Positions 10,577 through 21,815 of a stretch of 53,053 nt of DNA are shown piece by piece. The position numbers were made by a program, and so were the translations under genes. Below the pieces are notes generated by a model, which saw nothing but the letters and a program-made list of their open reading frames with translations, was not told the origin of the DNA and searched no databases. Positions within the stretch are counted from its first letter, which is position 1; the number at the start of each line of letters is the position of its first letter. Source of the stretch: Spongospora subterranea f. sp. subterranea (lineage: Eukaryota > Endomyxa: Phytomyxea > Phytomyxea > Plasmodiophorida); the NCBI GenBank assembly GCA_049724395.1, contig JAUGWO010000029.1:1-53053 (forward strand), written 5' to 3'.

Positions 10577-12886
10577 TTATGATTTAAATATTGCAATTGG
10601 GAATGATTTGGTTCTGGTTGGCCATAACGGTGTCAACGAGGCAAATTTGCAACTGGGAATCGCTAATCCGTCAATACAAGCAGTGAATTTGGTGTCGGGT
10701 GGCGCCGAGCAGACGAACTTGGTAATGACTTCACTCCTCTCGTTCGGATGAGTGTGTGGGCCTGACCGTTTCGGGCTGTACGCACCTAGACGCTGGAGGA
10801 ATTTGTTCTTGTCCTTGGGAAGCATTCTGATGACCATGAATAGGGACTCATCGGTGAGCGTTGGGAACGACGAAGAAACCGCTGCTTGTTGGGATATTTG
10901 GACAGGGTCGGGGGAGCTGAGGTCAGGATCTTGAATGATGGAAACGGCGCCTGGGTCGTCGGAGCCGGTGTCAAAGGCAGCCAGACCTGCGGCAAGATCA
11001 AGGCGAACCACACGTAATGACGACACACCAGTCTTCACGATGAATTTATCCACCTTCCCCGTTTTTTTGTCTTGGGCCCAGTATTCGATGACCACAGTCT
11101 TGGGCTGCCTAACACCAGGGAACATGGAGCCCATTGCCTGTTGGAATTGCTGATGAGGTGGCGGCGGTTCGGTAAAATCTTCGGGTTCGATAATGGAGAA
11201 ATCCCTGATAACTGGTATCGAGACGCCAACTCCTGAGATCTGTGGATCATCGCAATCTTCAATCTCCAGGATTGCCTCCGCAATTGGTAGCCGGATCATA
11301 GCATCCGCTTTCAACATGTATCTGGATATGCTCTCCTCAACTTGACGCGCCACTGGTTCGATCAGAGCCGTTCGCCCATCCAGCGCCGACTCCCACAATG
11401 TGGAACGGAACAGAGCTAGATACTGGGGATCGGTCAACGAGATGCGCTCAGACACGGTGTGGTCAGAAGCGGACGCGACGCTGTAGTTCAATGGGATTAC
11501 GTAGAAGCGCAAACCGAGCCAGCTTCGAGGCTCACGCGACATCAGTTGAACAAATGGACGTAATATCATGCTAATGCTGGCGTCGTCACCAGCAATGCCG
11601 ATGCGGAGACGATCGCCAGGAGAAGCAGTAGACTGACATTTTTCCTTGAACGAAGTTGTGATACCAGCAAACAACGTTTCGGCTTCGTGACAGCTACCAA
11701 AGAATAATAGGCGTTGCGCAGATAGCACAGATTTAACTGAGGCTCGCCCACTCCATTCGAGAATTTGCCGGGATTGTCGGGCATTACGATCAACGAGAAT
11801 GACGGTGTTGATAGGCTGAGCGGGATCGCTGGCAAAATACGACGACAAATTGGCAATCTGTGTTGCAATATCGGCATAGGCCGTCACGTAGAGCTCGGAA
11901 TCATCATCTTGAGGAGGATTGGTAAAGTCGCCGGGAAGAGAATTTACACTGAAATCATTGGTACGGAAATCATCCGACGGACGATACCTCTTATCCTCGC
12001 TGTTATTATCTTCATCTGACGTCGAGAACGATTTCCTTCTCAAATTGTTACGAAGCCTGTCGAACATCCTGGACCCACTTTGCCTCACAAGCTTTATCTT
12101 CGAGTAAAATGAGGGGCGTATCCTCAAAAAGGCATTAGCGCCATGCTTGCTGGCGAGACGAGTCTCGATGAGATCGGAGGGTTGATCGTGGTAGATGTTA
12201 CAGCTTCCAGAGTCCTCGGAAGATCCCGATGCGGTTGATACATCGTCATTATCGGCGTCAATTGCATTTTGCCCTGGATCCAGCACTGTATTGGCTGCAT
12301 TGTCAGGATCAAAGCGAACTGGCCCGTTCTCCGGCCGTGTGGTCCAGATAGTGGCTTCAAGAAAAGCAGCTATGCTCACTTTGTTCAAAAACAGCTGAAT
12401 AGGGGAGTTTTTGCCCCTGGGCATTTGCATTATTTGATCCAACGGCAAGTCAACTTTACAGTATAGGCGAAGGTTCCGTCCATCCTCTTTGCACCGGTGA
12501 ATCGACAGCTGCAATATATTGGTTGGTCCCTTCAACCTGTGAACATACGATATCGAAAACCAGAGATCAACAGGAATCTTAACGGCCGTCTCTGGGACAG
12601 GAACCGCTCCCGATATCAGCGCCGACTTGAACTTCTCTCCTCTGATACGGGCAGATATACAGACATGGCGGTATGTCTTTGATATCGCCTTAGATAATGA
12701 TATTGACGATATACGAATGTGGCACACTCGTGATATTCTGGGCCGCCTCGGGGATAAAAATGGGCCACGTAATAATGCAGCAGCGGTGGAACCGCCAGCA
12801 GCGACCTGAGCCTGATCGGCATGTGATACCATGCGCATGGACATGACCGGATTCACAACCTCTTCATTTGGAGATACATCTGCCAT
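10577..12886 (-). CDS. PACS family protein (phosphofurin acidic cluster sorting protein)
   Basis: A single exon of 769 residues starting ATG at 12886. PACS proteins are cytosolic adaptors that link acidic-cluster cargo to AP-1 or COPI for trans-Golgi and endosome sorting, and act at ER-mitochondria contacts. Residues about 50-195 match the N-terminal furin-binding region, a C2-like beta fold. An acidic serine-rich linker follows (about 215-240), then the C-terminal PACS domain (about 340-769). The extreme C-terminus, with 'WPTRTKSFPIAIF', closely matches the remembered animal PACS ending (WPTHVKHFP). The length is somewhat shorter than the human proteins (about 890-960). No intron is needed, unlike most neighbours. 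Confidence rests mainly on the C-terminal domain. Confidence 0.88.
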   Translation of the reverse strand: MADVSPNEEVVNPVMSMRMVSHADQAQVAAGGSTAAALLRGPFLSPRRPRISRVCHIRISSISLSKAISKTYRHVCISARIRGEKFKSALISGAVPVPETAVKIPVDLWFSISYVHRLKGPTNILQLSIHRCKEDGRNLRLYCKVDLPLDQIMQMPRGKNSPIQLFLNKVSIAAFLEATIWTTRPENGPVRFDPDNAANTVLDPGQNAIDADNDDVSTASGSSEDSGSCNIYHDQPSDLIETRLASKHGANAFLRIRPSFYSKIKLVRQSGSRMFDRLRNNLRRKSFSTSDEDNNSEDKRYRPSDDFRTNDFSVNSLPGDFTNPPQDDDSELYVTAYADIATQIANLSSYFASDPAQPINTVILVDRNARQSRQILEWSGRASVKSVLSAQRLLFFGSCHEAETLFAGITTSFKEKCQSTASPGDRLRIGIAGDDASISMILRPFVQLMSREPRSWLGLRFYVIPLNYSVASASDHTVSERISLTDPQYLALFRSTLWESALDGRTALIEPVARQVEESISRYMLKADAMIRLPIAEAILEIEDCDDPQISGVGVSIPVIRDFSIIEPEDFTEPPPPHQQFQQAMGSMFPGVRQPKTVVIEYWAQDKKTGKVDKFIVKTGVSSLRVVRLDLAAGLAAFDTGSDDPGAVSIIQDPDLSSPDPVQISQQAAVSSSFPTLTDESLFMVIRMLPKDKNKFLQRLGAYSPKRSGPHTHPNERSEVITKFVCSAPPDTKFTACIDGLAIPSCKFASLTPLWPTRTKSFPIAIFKS

Positions 12887-14548
12887 GACGTCGCGTCCTC
12901 CGTCCCTTCGAGCTAACCGGCTTTAAAAATAGCTCTAATGAGGAATGCCGGTCGTGGGATTGGGTGTGCGTGGGCGTCAAACGCCTCCTTCCGGATGGAG
13001 CAGATGACGCTATCCACCGTTAGACGCCCTCAGCTCTGAACTGAACCGCATTAATGATGTGGCCCACACACACACACAATACACCAACCTGGGGTCACGG
13101 TAGAAACAACACGATACCACTCTGGAAGGGGGAGAGGGAATGGCTGGAGGGCGCCAATGCGCAGCCCTCGCACCTCTCCAGCTTCCCACAACCGACGAAA
13201 GTCGCAATCCGACCATCAAACGTGCTAGGTATACCTGTAGATAGATTATGGCAGCGTGAACAGATCATCTCGAACTCCGACAAAGGGATCGATGGCGTGG
13301 TCCCGGAGTCGACTCTTATTCTAAAGAAGTTTCGAGATAAACGGATATGGCAACTTGTCCCATGCTCCAGAATGAAGGAGAGTTCAGTTTTCACAAATAA
13401 GGACCGTTTTTTTACTTGATCGTGTCGAATGTCTCAAATTCTCCTAAATTCCCATTATATGTGTGACCTCCATGGATTCTCTTATCTCAAAAGCTATGAC
13501 CCCTTTCTCTCCAGCGTACCGGGAACGGGATGGAGATATATCGCCTCGGCATTTCCTCACCATCGAACACCTTCTTTGCAACGGAAAATAAACTCGTCAA
13601 TTGTGATCTGATGAAACTCATGCTTTCGATGGGATGTCGCTCTCTGCGACAACTGTTTGATGGTTTTTGTTGATTGTGAATAGCTGGCACACAAGAGAGT
13701 GCAATTTTGTCGCGTAGTCATCAGACTGATAACCTTGTTTTCATCAGACTGAAACAGGTCTTCAACTATTGATGTTGCACTAATGATGACAACTGATTGA
13801 TCATTTGACGCAATCAATGGGTTCAGTTAACGGAAGGAATAATAAATAATAAGCTTTCGATAATTAAGTGTTTATCGCGTCATTTCCAAGATTTGATATA
13901 ATCGGCGTAGGCAATAAAGAATGGGATGATCAACAACAAGCAGTTTCAATCGTGAATAACAAGTTGAACTGCATTTCGAAAAGCTGCTACATAGACGCTT
14001 GTAGCAATAGTAAGTTATTTTTAAGATATTCCGGTGCATGTAAGCATAAAAAAACCTGTGAAATAATAAAACTAGAAATCCGAAGCCAGCTGAGGTGAAA
14101 CATCCGAATAATTTGGCGCAACGACAAAATTCCAATGTGCCCAGGAAAGATATGACATGACTCTGGAGAGTTGTCGATACTCTGAGAATTCGATGTCCAG
14201 ATAGACTAAATCAAATCGCCTCCATCTACTGTACCATCTCTGCTAAATACGCTGGTAGAATGAGCCGGATATTCATAGCCGACGCGACCCCTTTCACTTC
14301 ACATGTCTATGCTCTCCGCATGCGATTGTGACCCATCGGGTTTCCCAACATTTTGCCCGTGACGCTATATATACACAGGTGTTACGGCCTCCGTCACAGT
14401 CCCAGGTTCTACTCACCACCAAACTTCGTCACGATTCGTCATTTCACTGTGTTCTTCGTCGTTTACACCCAGAGGGCACGATAACCAGCAAAACTGTGTA
14501 AAGCTGAACTCGCCTCTTGCCCTGAATTTTTTGTCGCGAATCGCGCGC
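12887..14548. other. intergenic region between divergent PACS-like and MTFR-like genes
   Basis: 1.66 kb between two divergent starts, expected to hold both promoters. On the minus strand at 13095-13394 a 99-codon frame carries a CxxC plus C(x6)CxxC pattern resembling a zinc ribbon, and at 13557-13817 another frame without an ATG looks weakly protein-like. They could be pieces of an unrecognised spliced gene, but no splice model was convincing. A CA-dinucleotide run lies near 13067. Confidence 0.4.
14366..14373 (+). promoter_or_regulatory. candidate TATA box of the MTFR-like gene
   Basis: TATATATA in a GC-richer setting, about 180 bases before the chosen ATG at 14549. A start site near 14400 would leave a 5' UTR of about 150 bases. 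Position and sequence only; no other promoter element was confirmed. Confidence 0.35.
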
Positions 14549-15785
14549 ATGTTTATTCAAGGGACACCATCGTCTCTCACGGCTCTCAGATCAAACGAGA
14601 TTATTCAACCCCCAAATGAAGAATGTGATTCCTATCTTAATGCAGCTAGATCCGAACGACTACGCTTACTGCTTAGCGTAGTTGATGCTCGCAATCGAAC
14701 TCAAGAAATAATTATAGACGTGGTTCATGTCGCCACCGCTGCGGCACTTCATGCAGCGTCAATGTACGTTTTGGGCGTCCATGCTGATTACATGGGGATC
14801 ATATTTTTTGCTCGTATGTTTAGGTTAGGTGAGATGGTGTATAAAGCGTGCTTACAAATACACTGTATGTTTGAATCAACCGCTCAAGAGCTATCTATTA
14901 GATCGGATAGAGCTGCAAAACTATACAGATTAATGGGAAGCTCAAATCAAGGTCAAGAAGAGATATCGCCAGCGAACGTACAAAAGTTTGCAGCTCTTGA
15001 AGTTGAGCTTCAGATGCTGAAGCAGCAAATGGCAATGCTAATGCAGGGTCAACCGGTTTCAGGTATGGTTCCTCCTGCCCCGGCCTGCCCTCCTTCAACA
15101 TGTTCGTCCATTCCTAATGCTCCGAGTCTGCCTGATCGTTCTTTATCGTTCTTAGACGAGTTAATATGCTCTGGTAAATGGTTTTTGATCTGTGCGCGGA
15201 ACTGCTAACATTTTTCGCAGACATCTCATCGGACGAGGATGAATACAGTAGTAGATCAGTATCATTTCGGAACCAGCAGAAGGTTCCCGGAAAAGGTTCC
15301 TCAATTCTCCCGAAGTCTGCTTCGCTGAAGGCAGAGCATTCCAGGCAAGACCATATGTCATTTGCCGACCAGATTCAAGAGCGGAACCGGACAGGCTTAC
15401 GAAAAACTCAAATCGACAGGTGTTGTTCGTCCACATTGCATTATTTCATCTCCTTCCTTAAAACTTTTTGTTAGGTCACCTGGAGGGACCCCAATGAAGC
15501 GTGTGGCTGTTTCCGGCGACGAACACTTTCATAAAGAGATATTGGCAAATGCATTGTTTAAAAAATTCCAGGTTAGAATTTTGTTTTTTTGCGCTCCGAA
15601 TACTTATATGTGGTCCCTCTTTTCAGAATGTTCGTGCTGATGAATCCCCTCAGCGAATGCGCAATCAAGCTGTATGTAAAGCTCAACCTCACAGAAGTGG
15701 TTCACGTCCTTCTGGTTTAGCGTCTATTATTGGCGAAGAGGATGTTCTGGAATCGGAATGGGATGATAAAGAGAACTTTCTATAA
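14549..15785 (+). CDS. MTFR family protein (mitochondrial fission regulator-like), 4 exons
   Basis: Exons 14549-15173, 15221-15419, 15475-15571 and 15627-15785 join in phase to 359 residues; every intron is GT-AG and 47-55 bases long. Animal MTFR1/MTFR2/MTFR1L act at mitochondria and promote fission or respiratory function. The supporting marks are a helix of the form 'FAALEVELQMLKQQMAML', like the MTFR coiled segment before a proline-rich stretch (PPAPACPP here), the motif SPGGTP, and a C-terminal 'LANALFKKFQ' block like the MTFR 'ALKKKF' block. SPGGTP starts right after the second intron. The N-terminal 170 residues are not recognised and could hide a mis-called exon. A possible AATAAA signal lies at 15987. 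The family call rests on ordered short motifs. Confidence 0.7.
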
Positions 15786-16265
15786 CAGCGTTTTGATAGT
15801 GTCAACCAATGTGTTTATCGTCAACATCAATGCCGCTTGAAAGCGTGAAAACAGTGTGAAAAAAAAACAGTGTAAAAATGTCATTCAAAGTCTAATAGAA
15901 TTAAGAGGATGAAGTCGATAAACAAAGAAGGCAGAATGGCTTCTGTACGATTATCGCAATGATGCATGTTGGAAACCGTAACGATCAATAAACATCACAT
16001 TGAATGTGTTCTTCTTTTCCAATTCCAGAAAGATGTGGACTGATTGTTCTGGATGACTGCTGGACATATTGATGGTTTTCCCCGTGTTGGCCAATAACCA
16101 GATAGGGCCGCAGTTGGTAGTGGGCCTGTCTCACACACAGGCAGGTGGTGCCTGTTCCTGTTGTACACCCGCCCGCCCGAGTTACGACCACATTATTGCG
16201 CTGCGATTCTGGGGACCGATCACAGGTCCCAACCATTAACCAGATTACGAAACCAATCTCTGACA

Positions 16266-17219
16266 ATGCAGGCCTTGCAAAGGATCCAGAAGGTCCAATA
16301 CCCCCCATAACCCTTCCACTCCCGCCAGGGCCTGTCGCTAATATTCCGCCGTTGTTCCAGGAATTCAAAGAGATCGTCGAAAGCACAGGCCTTGATAAGG
16401 CGGGTATTGATGCCGTGCTAGTCGATGATGATCTCCAGCATTGGGCAGGTTATTTCGCCCAACCCTTTTCACGATATAGTTTTGATATCGATAATCGATT
16501 ATGATTATAGGCAGGATCACCGGGCCCGTAGATACGCCATATGAAGGAGGTATTTTCCATGTTGATATCCAGATTCCGAAGAAATATCCATTTGTTCCTC
16601 CCGTTATGAAATTTACAACGAGAATATGGCGTACGAACTCGTTGTATTTTTTGTGGAGGCTGTTTCATGATTTGCTTACTTAGATCCTAACGTTAGCAGT
16701 CAAACTGGAGCAATTTGCCTTGATAGTACGTTGTTAAACACTTGTTTTTGTATTTCACTCAATCCGCAATTATAGTTTTAAAGAATGAATGGAGTCCTGC
16801 TTTGACGATTCGAACAGGTGAGTTCCAGCCTTACTTGTGCTTTCACAGTGCATTTAATCATGTGCGAAGCCCTTCTTTCCCTGCAAGCATTACTATCGTG
16901 TCCGGAGCCGGATGACCCACAAGATGCTCAAGTTGCTAAACAGTATAAAGTTAACAGATGTGCTTTCAACGAGACAGCGGTTCAATGGACAAAACAACAT
17001 GTATGAGCATAAAACATCTCGCTCGATGCTTATGATAACTCACATCATTTTCAGGCTGGTGGATTGGGTAAACCGTTTGTCAGTAAAGAAGAAGAGACTG
17101 CCATCCGTGCAATTACCGAGATGGGCTTTCCCGAGGATAAAGTACGAAATGCATTACAAAAACATCAATGGGATCAGCATCTTGCTATTGAGTACTTATT
17201 CCTGACGTCAGAGAACTAG
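16266..17219 (+). CDS. UBE2K: ubiquitin-conjugating enzyme E2 K-type (UBC + UBA), 7 exons
   Basis: Exons 16266-16292, 16361-16448, 16511-16630, 16684-16725, 16776-16817, 16870-17000 and 17055-17219 give 204 residues; human UBE2K has 200. The E2 accepts ubiquitin from E1 on a cysteine and builds mainly K48-linked chains. The UBC fold covers residues 1 to about 150, with the 'PDDPQD' turn and the active-site cysteine at residue 90 in 'TGAICLD'. The C-terminal UBA domain ('ITEMGFPEDKVRNAL') covers about the last 45 residues and sets UBE2K/Ubc1 apart from other E2s. The start exon encodes only nine residues (MQALQRIQK) and matches the family N-terminus. All splice phases agree. It converges on the ATP synthase e gene, with only 93 bases between the stop codons. 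Confidence 0.95.
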
Positions 17220-17312
17220 CTTAATAATACAATCTCAATGATTCATATTGCTATCACTGTTCAATATTCGCAGATGGACATTTTTATTGATCAATGTAAA
17301 GCAACAAAGCTT

Positions 17313-17534
17313 CTAGTGATGATTGGGCTTGGATGCCATATCTTTAGAAGCAGCCTTATGGACGCCTTTATAATGGAAATTCAAGTACGTCTGTCGAAAA
17401 GCACCATAGAAAACTCCTAGTCCTGAAAATTACAGAACTAAGAAAGCTGAATTTGTCCATTAATCACATAAAGTCTAACCAACAGCGGCGACACGGCCGA
17501 CCAACACCAAATTCGAAGTGGGAGCGGCAACCAT
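17313..17534 (-). CDS. ATP synthase membrane subunit e (mitochondrial), 2 exons
   Basis: A small gene: exon 1 at 17480-17534 and exon 2 at 17313-17422 join in phase 1 to 54 residues. Subunit e (ATP5ME, yeast Atp21/Tim11) is a single-pass inner-membrane protein of the F1Fo ATP synthase that supports dimers and cristae. The call rests on the block 'LVGRVAAVGLGVFYGAFRQTYL', where the conserved GxxxG dimer motif appears as GVFYG followed by the usual R and Y; the animal counterpart reads LGRYSALFLGVAYG. The tail is short and basic. At 54 residues it is a little shorter than the usual 70-100. The ATG has a good context (AGCATGG). The intron is GTTAGA...TTTCAG, 57 bases. Confidence 0.75.
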
Positions 17535-17959
17535 GCTGGCGATAACAAAATACTGCTGTATAATTCACGCAATGTGATTGAGAAGAATGGGCGTGTGGAG
17601 GAACCTGTTTCCGTCCAGGGGAAATGGCCGAGACGCGGTCGACGATATGTGATATGGAGATAACACGCACTACAGTATATGTGACCAAACGACCGCACTA
17701 CCAAGTCAATCAATCAATGAATCTCCCCATCAGATACCATTACAACCAGGGAATATCGAAACTGACCAGCCTGCTCAGTGCCGACTTTGAGAATAATGGA
17801 TTTATTGAAAAACCAGTGTGTAAATATTGGTGGAATTAGCAAAATTTTGATTTTCGAGCTAGTTGTTATAAAATGTCCAAAAATCGCCATATATGTATAT
17901 AGTAAGTTGAATTTATTGTTCCGCGGATGTCATTTATGCAATACAGGAGATATAGTGAC

Positions 17960-18585
17960 TTATGATGTCAACGCCCTATGAGGTAGAACGGTTAGATCAT
18001 TGTGAAACTGAATGGGCGACATTGCTAAGAGTCTTACATGATGGCATTGACAATGTCACCGTCGTGCTTACGAAGCGCTTTGACAGCCTTAGAACGGTTT
18101 ACGTCGGCCTGGTTCATGACCATTTCGATATCGTTCTCCTCAAGGCCGGCGGCATCAACGTCGGCGTTGTCTTCTACTTCATCGACCAATTCAACTGATG
18201 GCTGTGCTTCATCAACCATGGCATCTTCTGCCGGAGCCTGCTGCTTGAACTGCTTGGCAGCTTGTGCCTGAGCCTTCTGGGATAGGTCCTCGATTTTCGC
18301 CTCACCGAATATGATATAGGTATCGCTGGCCGGGCTCTTGAACACATCCGGCTTGCTGATCACGAACACGATGTTCTTCGACTTCTTGATCGTGACCCGG
18401 TTGACACCGACGATCGACTTCATGCCGAGCTTCTGGATCGCCTTTCGTGCCTTCTTCTCGGCACGGTTTTGGACCTTACCATCGGCACCTACGACAGGCT
18501 CCTCGTCATGATCAGAGTGGTCATGAACGTCAACTTCGGAATCGGAGGCGTCGATTTCGACAGCGCGCTCATCAACAGCAGCCAT
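17960..18585 (-). CDS. NACA: nascent polypeptide-associated complex subunit alpha
   Basis: NAC-alpha pairs with NAC-beta (BTF3) at the ribosome exit tunnel, shields nascent chains and limits wrong targeting to the ER. The 187-residue model has an acidic N-terminus, the NAC domain (about residues 55-125, with '[19 protein letters not shown]' and '[12 protein letters not shown]') and a C-terminal UBA domain ending DIVNAIM. Without splicing the frame stops right after NAIM. A GTAAGA donor at 18037 and an acceptor at 17976 instead give the ending NAIMALTS, which matches the family ending (NAIMELTM) better, so a final 16-base exon at 17960-17975 is preferred. The first ATG at 18585 is used. Confidence 0.93.
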
Positions 18586-19557
18586 TTCACCGAGCTAGGT
18601 TTGTAGAGGGAATAGATTGGCGATATACTGTCGATATAGCGATTATCCAGGAGGGAGGCGTCGGTCGGTGGTTGGTAGCGCCAATGCGCAGTTTAATGCG
18701 GACCCCGTGGCGGACTAATCGATACTACCGATATACTGTCGTCCCCGCATGAAGCGGGTATCTTTGGACGTCAACATATTTACCTGCTGATGGCAGTAAT
18801 TCACAATCGGAACTAATGGTGCAGCTTATGACTGTCAACGCGACTGTTGAATCGATCATTTTCACACTATATTTTGTTTGTAATGGTCTTTGGTTATTTC
18901 ACAGGTTTTCGGCTGGACACGTACTGCTCCCTCTTTAGCGTCGCGCTCTCTTTCGCCGTCATTACCTTTACTACAACCGAATCACGGAAGATGGCCCCGT
19001 GATCAGCCGTAAATCATCGGAAAACCCCAAAGAGATGATCATCTCACACGCACTATACTGTGAATGGGAAGAACCATTTTAGGTCATCATTGTTGAATTA
19101 AACAAAGAACCTTATGTCCAACTTGCATCATTCTTTTTCCACTTTATTGTGAACAAGTTGAGGTTGACGCGCCATATCTATAGAAACTGAATCACATTCT
19201 CTCATCATTCACCGTTTATTGCGACCATGTTCTCGCCCAATTGCATTTGCTCATTCAGATGTTGCCGACTTGGCGTCAGATATGGCGACTGGCTACAGTA
19301 CCAATCGGACCAGTTTGCGCGGCCGCCCTGTGTATACACCATGTTTAGTCATCAAGACAGTGTCCACTAAGGACCAGTCTGCGCGGCCGCCCTGTGTATA
19401 CACCGTGTACTACATGAAGACAGTGTTTACTACTCCTAAGAACCAGACAAGTCTGCGCAGCCGCCCTGTGTATTCACCATGTGTACCTATGGTATATGAA
19501 GACAGTGTCTACTAAGGGCTGCTCTATTCTGTTACTGGCACTTCCATCATCGCCACA
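18586..19557. other. intergenic region between divergent NAC-alpha and USP39 genes
   Basis: About 970 bases that must hold the promoters of both genes. The half near USP39 is filled by the three-copy repeat listed separately. No other gene or RNA was recognised. Confidence 0.5.
19309..19517. repeat. three-copy 62-76-bp direct repeat just upstream of USP39
   Basis: Three imperfect copies starting near 19309, 19372 and 19441. Each has the word CTGCGCGGCCGCCCTGTGTA (or a close form), then CACC(A/G)TGT, then AAGACAGTGT and (C/T)ACTAAG. Copies one and two contain GCGGCCGC. The array ends about 40 bases before the USP39 ATG, so it likely covers the core promoter or the 5' UTR. Confidence 0.85.
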
Positions 19558-21815
19558 ATGACGGCGACAAAGCGGCTTGAGCCATTGGCACCGGATCAGG
19601 CAGCCCAGAAACCTGCCAAACGGGTCCGAAAAGACCAGGAAGTTCAACAGAATGGGCTGGTGACCGAGACGAACAAGGCGTCGGTTGAATCGTTTCCCCG
19701 TCAATACGATGGTCGCGCGATCGCGCTACAGTCAAATCTGGAGGAACATGCGGATGTGCAATTCGGGTATCATACCAACGATGCTGTGTCCGACGATGTC
19801 CCAGAACAATGTGGCCCAGAGTTTCAACCCGACGACGTCGCTCCCGTTATCGAATCATGCCCATATCTCGACACCATCAACAGACGTGTTCTGGATTTCG
19901 ATTTCGAGAAGCTGTGCTCGATATCGTTATCAACCCATAATATATATGGGTGTCTAGTCTGCGGTCGATACTATCAAGGTCGTGGAACTAAATCCCATGC
20001 ATATACCCATGCATTACACGATAACCACCACGTGTTCATCAATCTGAAATCCGCCAAAATCTACTGTCTTCCAGATGGGTAATCTCTGTTTGATCACTGT
20101 TCAATACCTTTCCGATTCTAATTTATTACACAGCTACGAAGTTCACGACGCATCTCTTGATGATATCAAGTTCAATCTTTTTCCAACAATGACACCGAAT
20201 CAGCTTGACGCATTGGAATCATCCGCCAAGTTCTCTCAAGTACGTCATTTCATTCAACACGTTTTCACTTCAATTGTAAAACTCTGCTGTAGGCGCTGGA
20301 TGGTGTGGATTATTTACCGGGTGTTATTGGATTAAACAACATCAAGCAGACCGATTGGCTGAACTCTGTTATGCAAGGACTTATGCGTTAGTACTCATCG
20401 CTTTATCGCCAATTCGGTCGTTGACATACTGCTACGATCTCATTTGTAGGAGTCCGTCCTTTGAGGGATTTCTTCATCGTTGCTGAAAACTATCAGCATT
20501 GCAACTCGCAGCTTGTTCAACGGTTTGGAGAGGTAAAGGCGTCCCGCATGCTTTCCGCTGCGTTTTCATACTTTTACAATAGTTAGCTAGAAAGTTTTGG
20601 AATCCTCGTTTGTATCGTGCACATGTATCGCCACATGAACTTCTGCAAGAAATTTCGTCGCTGTCCAACAAGAAATTCCGCATCGGTGTAGTCATTTGTA
20701 TCCCCATCTTTTGTCCTCTTTTAATCAAGTTTAACTGGCCCAGGTGTTCTTGCGGATCCGATTCAATTCATAGCCTGGTTTTTGAACATGATGCATCGAG
20801 GGCTAACAGAGCGGGTCGTGAACGGCAAAAAACTTCCTTCTCTGAAATCATCAATCATTACGGGTAAGGCGATGGCGTTGGTTCACCGAATTCATCGTGC
20901 TGATATATTTATGGGTCAGATGTTTTCCAAGGGGATGTTGAAGTGACCACTCTCAACCTGGGGGTTCGTGGTGCAGCGTCTTTAGACGCGAACAGGAACT
21001 CGCGAATGACCAATTTTTTGTTTCTCTCTCTGGAGTTGCCTGATTCGCCATTGTTCAAGGACACCGAGTCAGATCGCGAAATTATTCCCCAGGTTCCGCT
21101 CTTTGTGTTATTGCAGAAATTCGACGGTGTCACTTTTCAGGTAATGTCGCTGTTTTCATTTATTTCATGCTAACTCGGCTGATACAGAACCTCCCAAACG
21201 GTGAATCCCGGTTGCATAATCTTAAGCGCCTCCCGCGATATCTGATTCTGCATATAAAACGTTTTACGAAAAATAACTTCTTTATGGAGAAGAACAACAC
21301 CATCGTCAACTTCCCCATTACTAATTTAGATATGAAGGATTACTGTAATGTCGTAAACTCATTCAGATCATCAACGATTAACCGTAAACGTGTTCAGATT
21401 CATCAAGCGCCACCGCAAGCACACATCAGGAGACCCTCTCGACCAGGTAATCAACTCTCTTTCCATCGTCACGGGTTGCAGACGATTTCGCTCAATCGCC
21501 AGTAGATATAATCTCGTCGCCTCGATATGTCATGAAGGCGAGCTCACCGCAACCGGCAACACGATCGGCGCCAATCTGTCAGCCAACAAGAAATCGTCAG
21601 GTTGCTACCGAGCGCATGTCTGGAGTCGTAGCAATCGTCAATGGTTTGCTCGCTCGTATCACGCGTACCCGCCCATCGGTCCCTCAATCTTGCCACGCCC
21701 TAGGTACGATATCCAAGATTTACATGTTCAAGAAACAATGCCACAGCTGGTGGCACTATCAGAGAGCTATGTTCAGATCTGGGAGAGACAAGAACTTACA
21801 GAATCGTCCAGTTAA
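19558..21815 (+). CDS. USP39: USP39/Sad1 homolog, tri-snRNP-associated inactive ubiquitin protease, 11 exons
   Basis: Exons 19558-20078, 20134-20239, 20293-20386, 20450-20532, 20583-20685, 20744-20863, 20920-21140, 21188-21344, 21398-21446, 21503-21643 and 21704-21815 give 568 residues with all phases consistent; human USP39 has 565. USP39 (yeast Sad1) is needed for U4/U6.U5 tri-snRNP and splicing. The N-terminal ZnF-UBP carries CLVCGRYYQGRG and the downstream histidines. The peptidase-like domain starts 'LPGVIGLNNIKQTDWLNSV', with Asp where active USPs have the catalytic Cys, as in other USP39 proteins. It ends with 'IVNFPITN' and 'LPQLVALSESYVQIW' type blocks. Introns are 47-63 bases. The N-terminus before 'CPYLDTI' is basic and poorly conserved. 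Confidence 0.96.

Noticed and set aside
13095-13394. Zinc-ribbon gene upstream of PACS
   Set aside because: The CxxC pattern is suggestive, but no family, no splice partners and a competing open frame on the other strand; not called as a gene.
17438-17713. 91-codon minus-strand ORF as a gene
   Set aside because: It overlaps the better supported ATP synthase e exon in another frame and has no recognisable motif.
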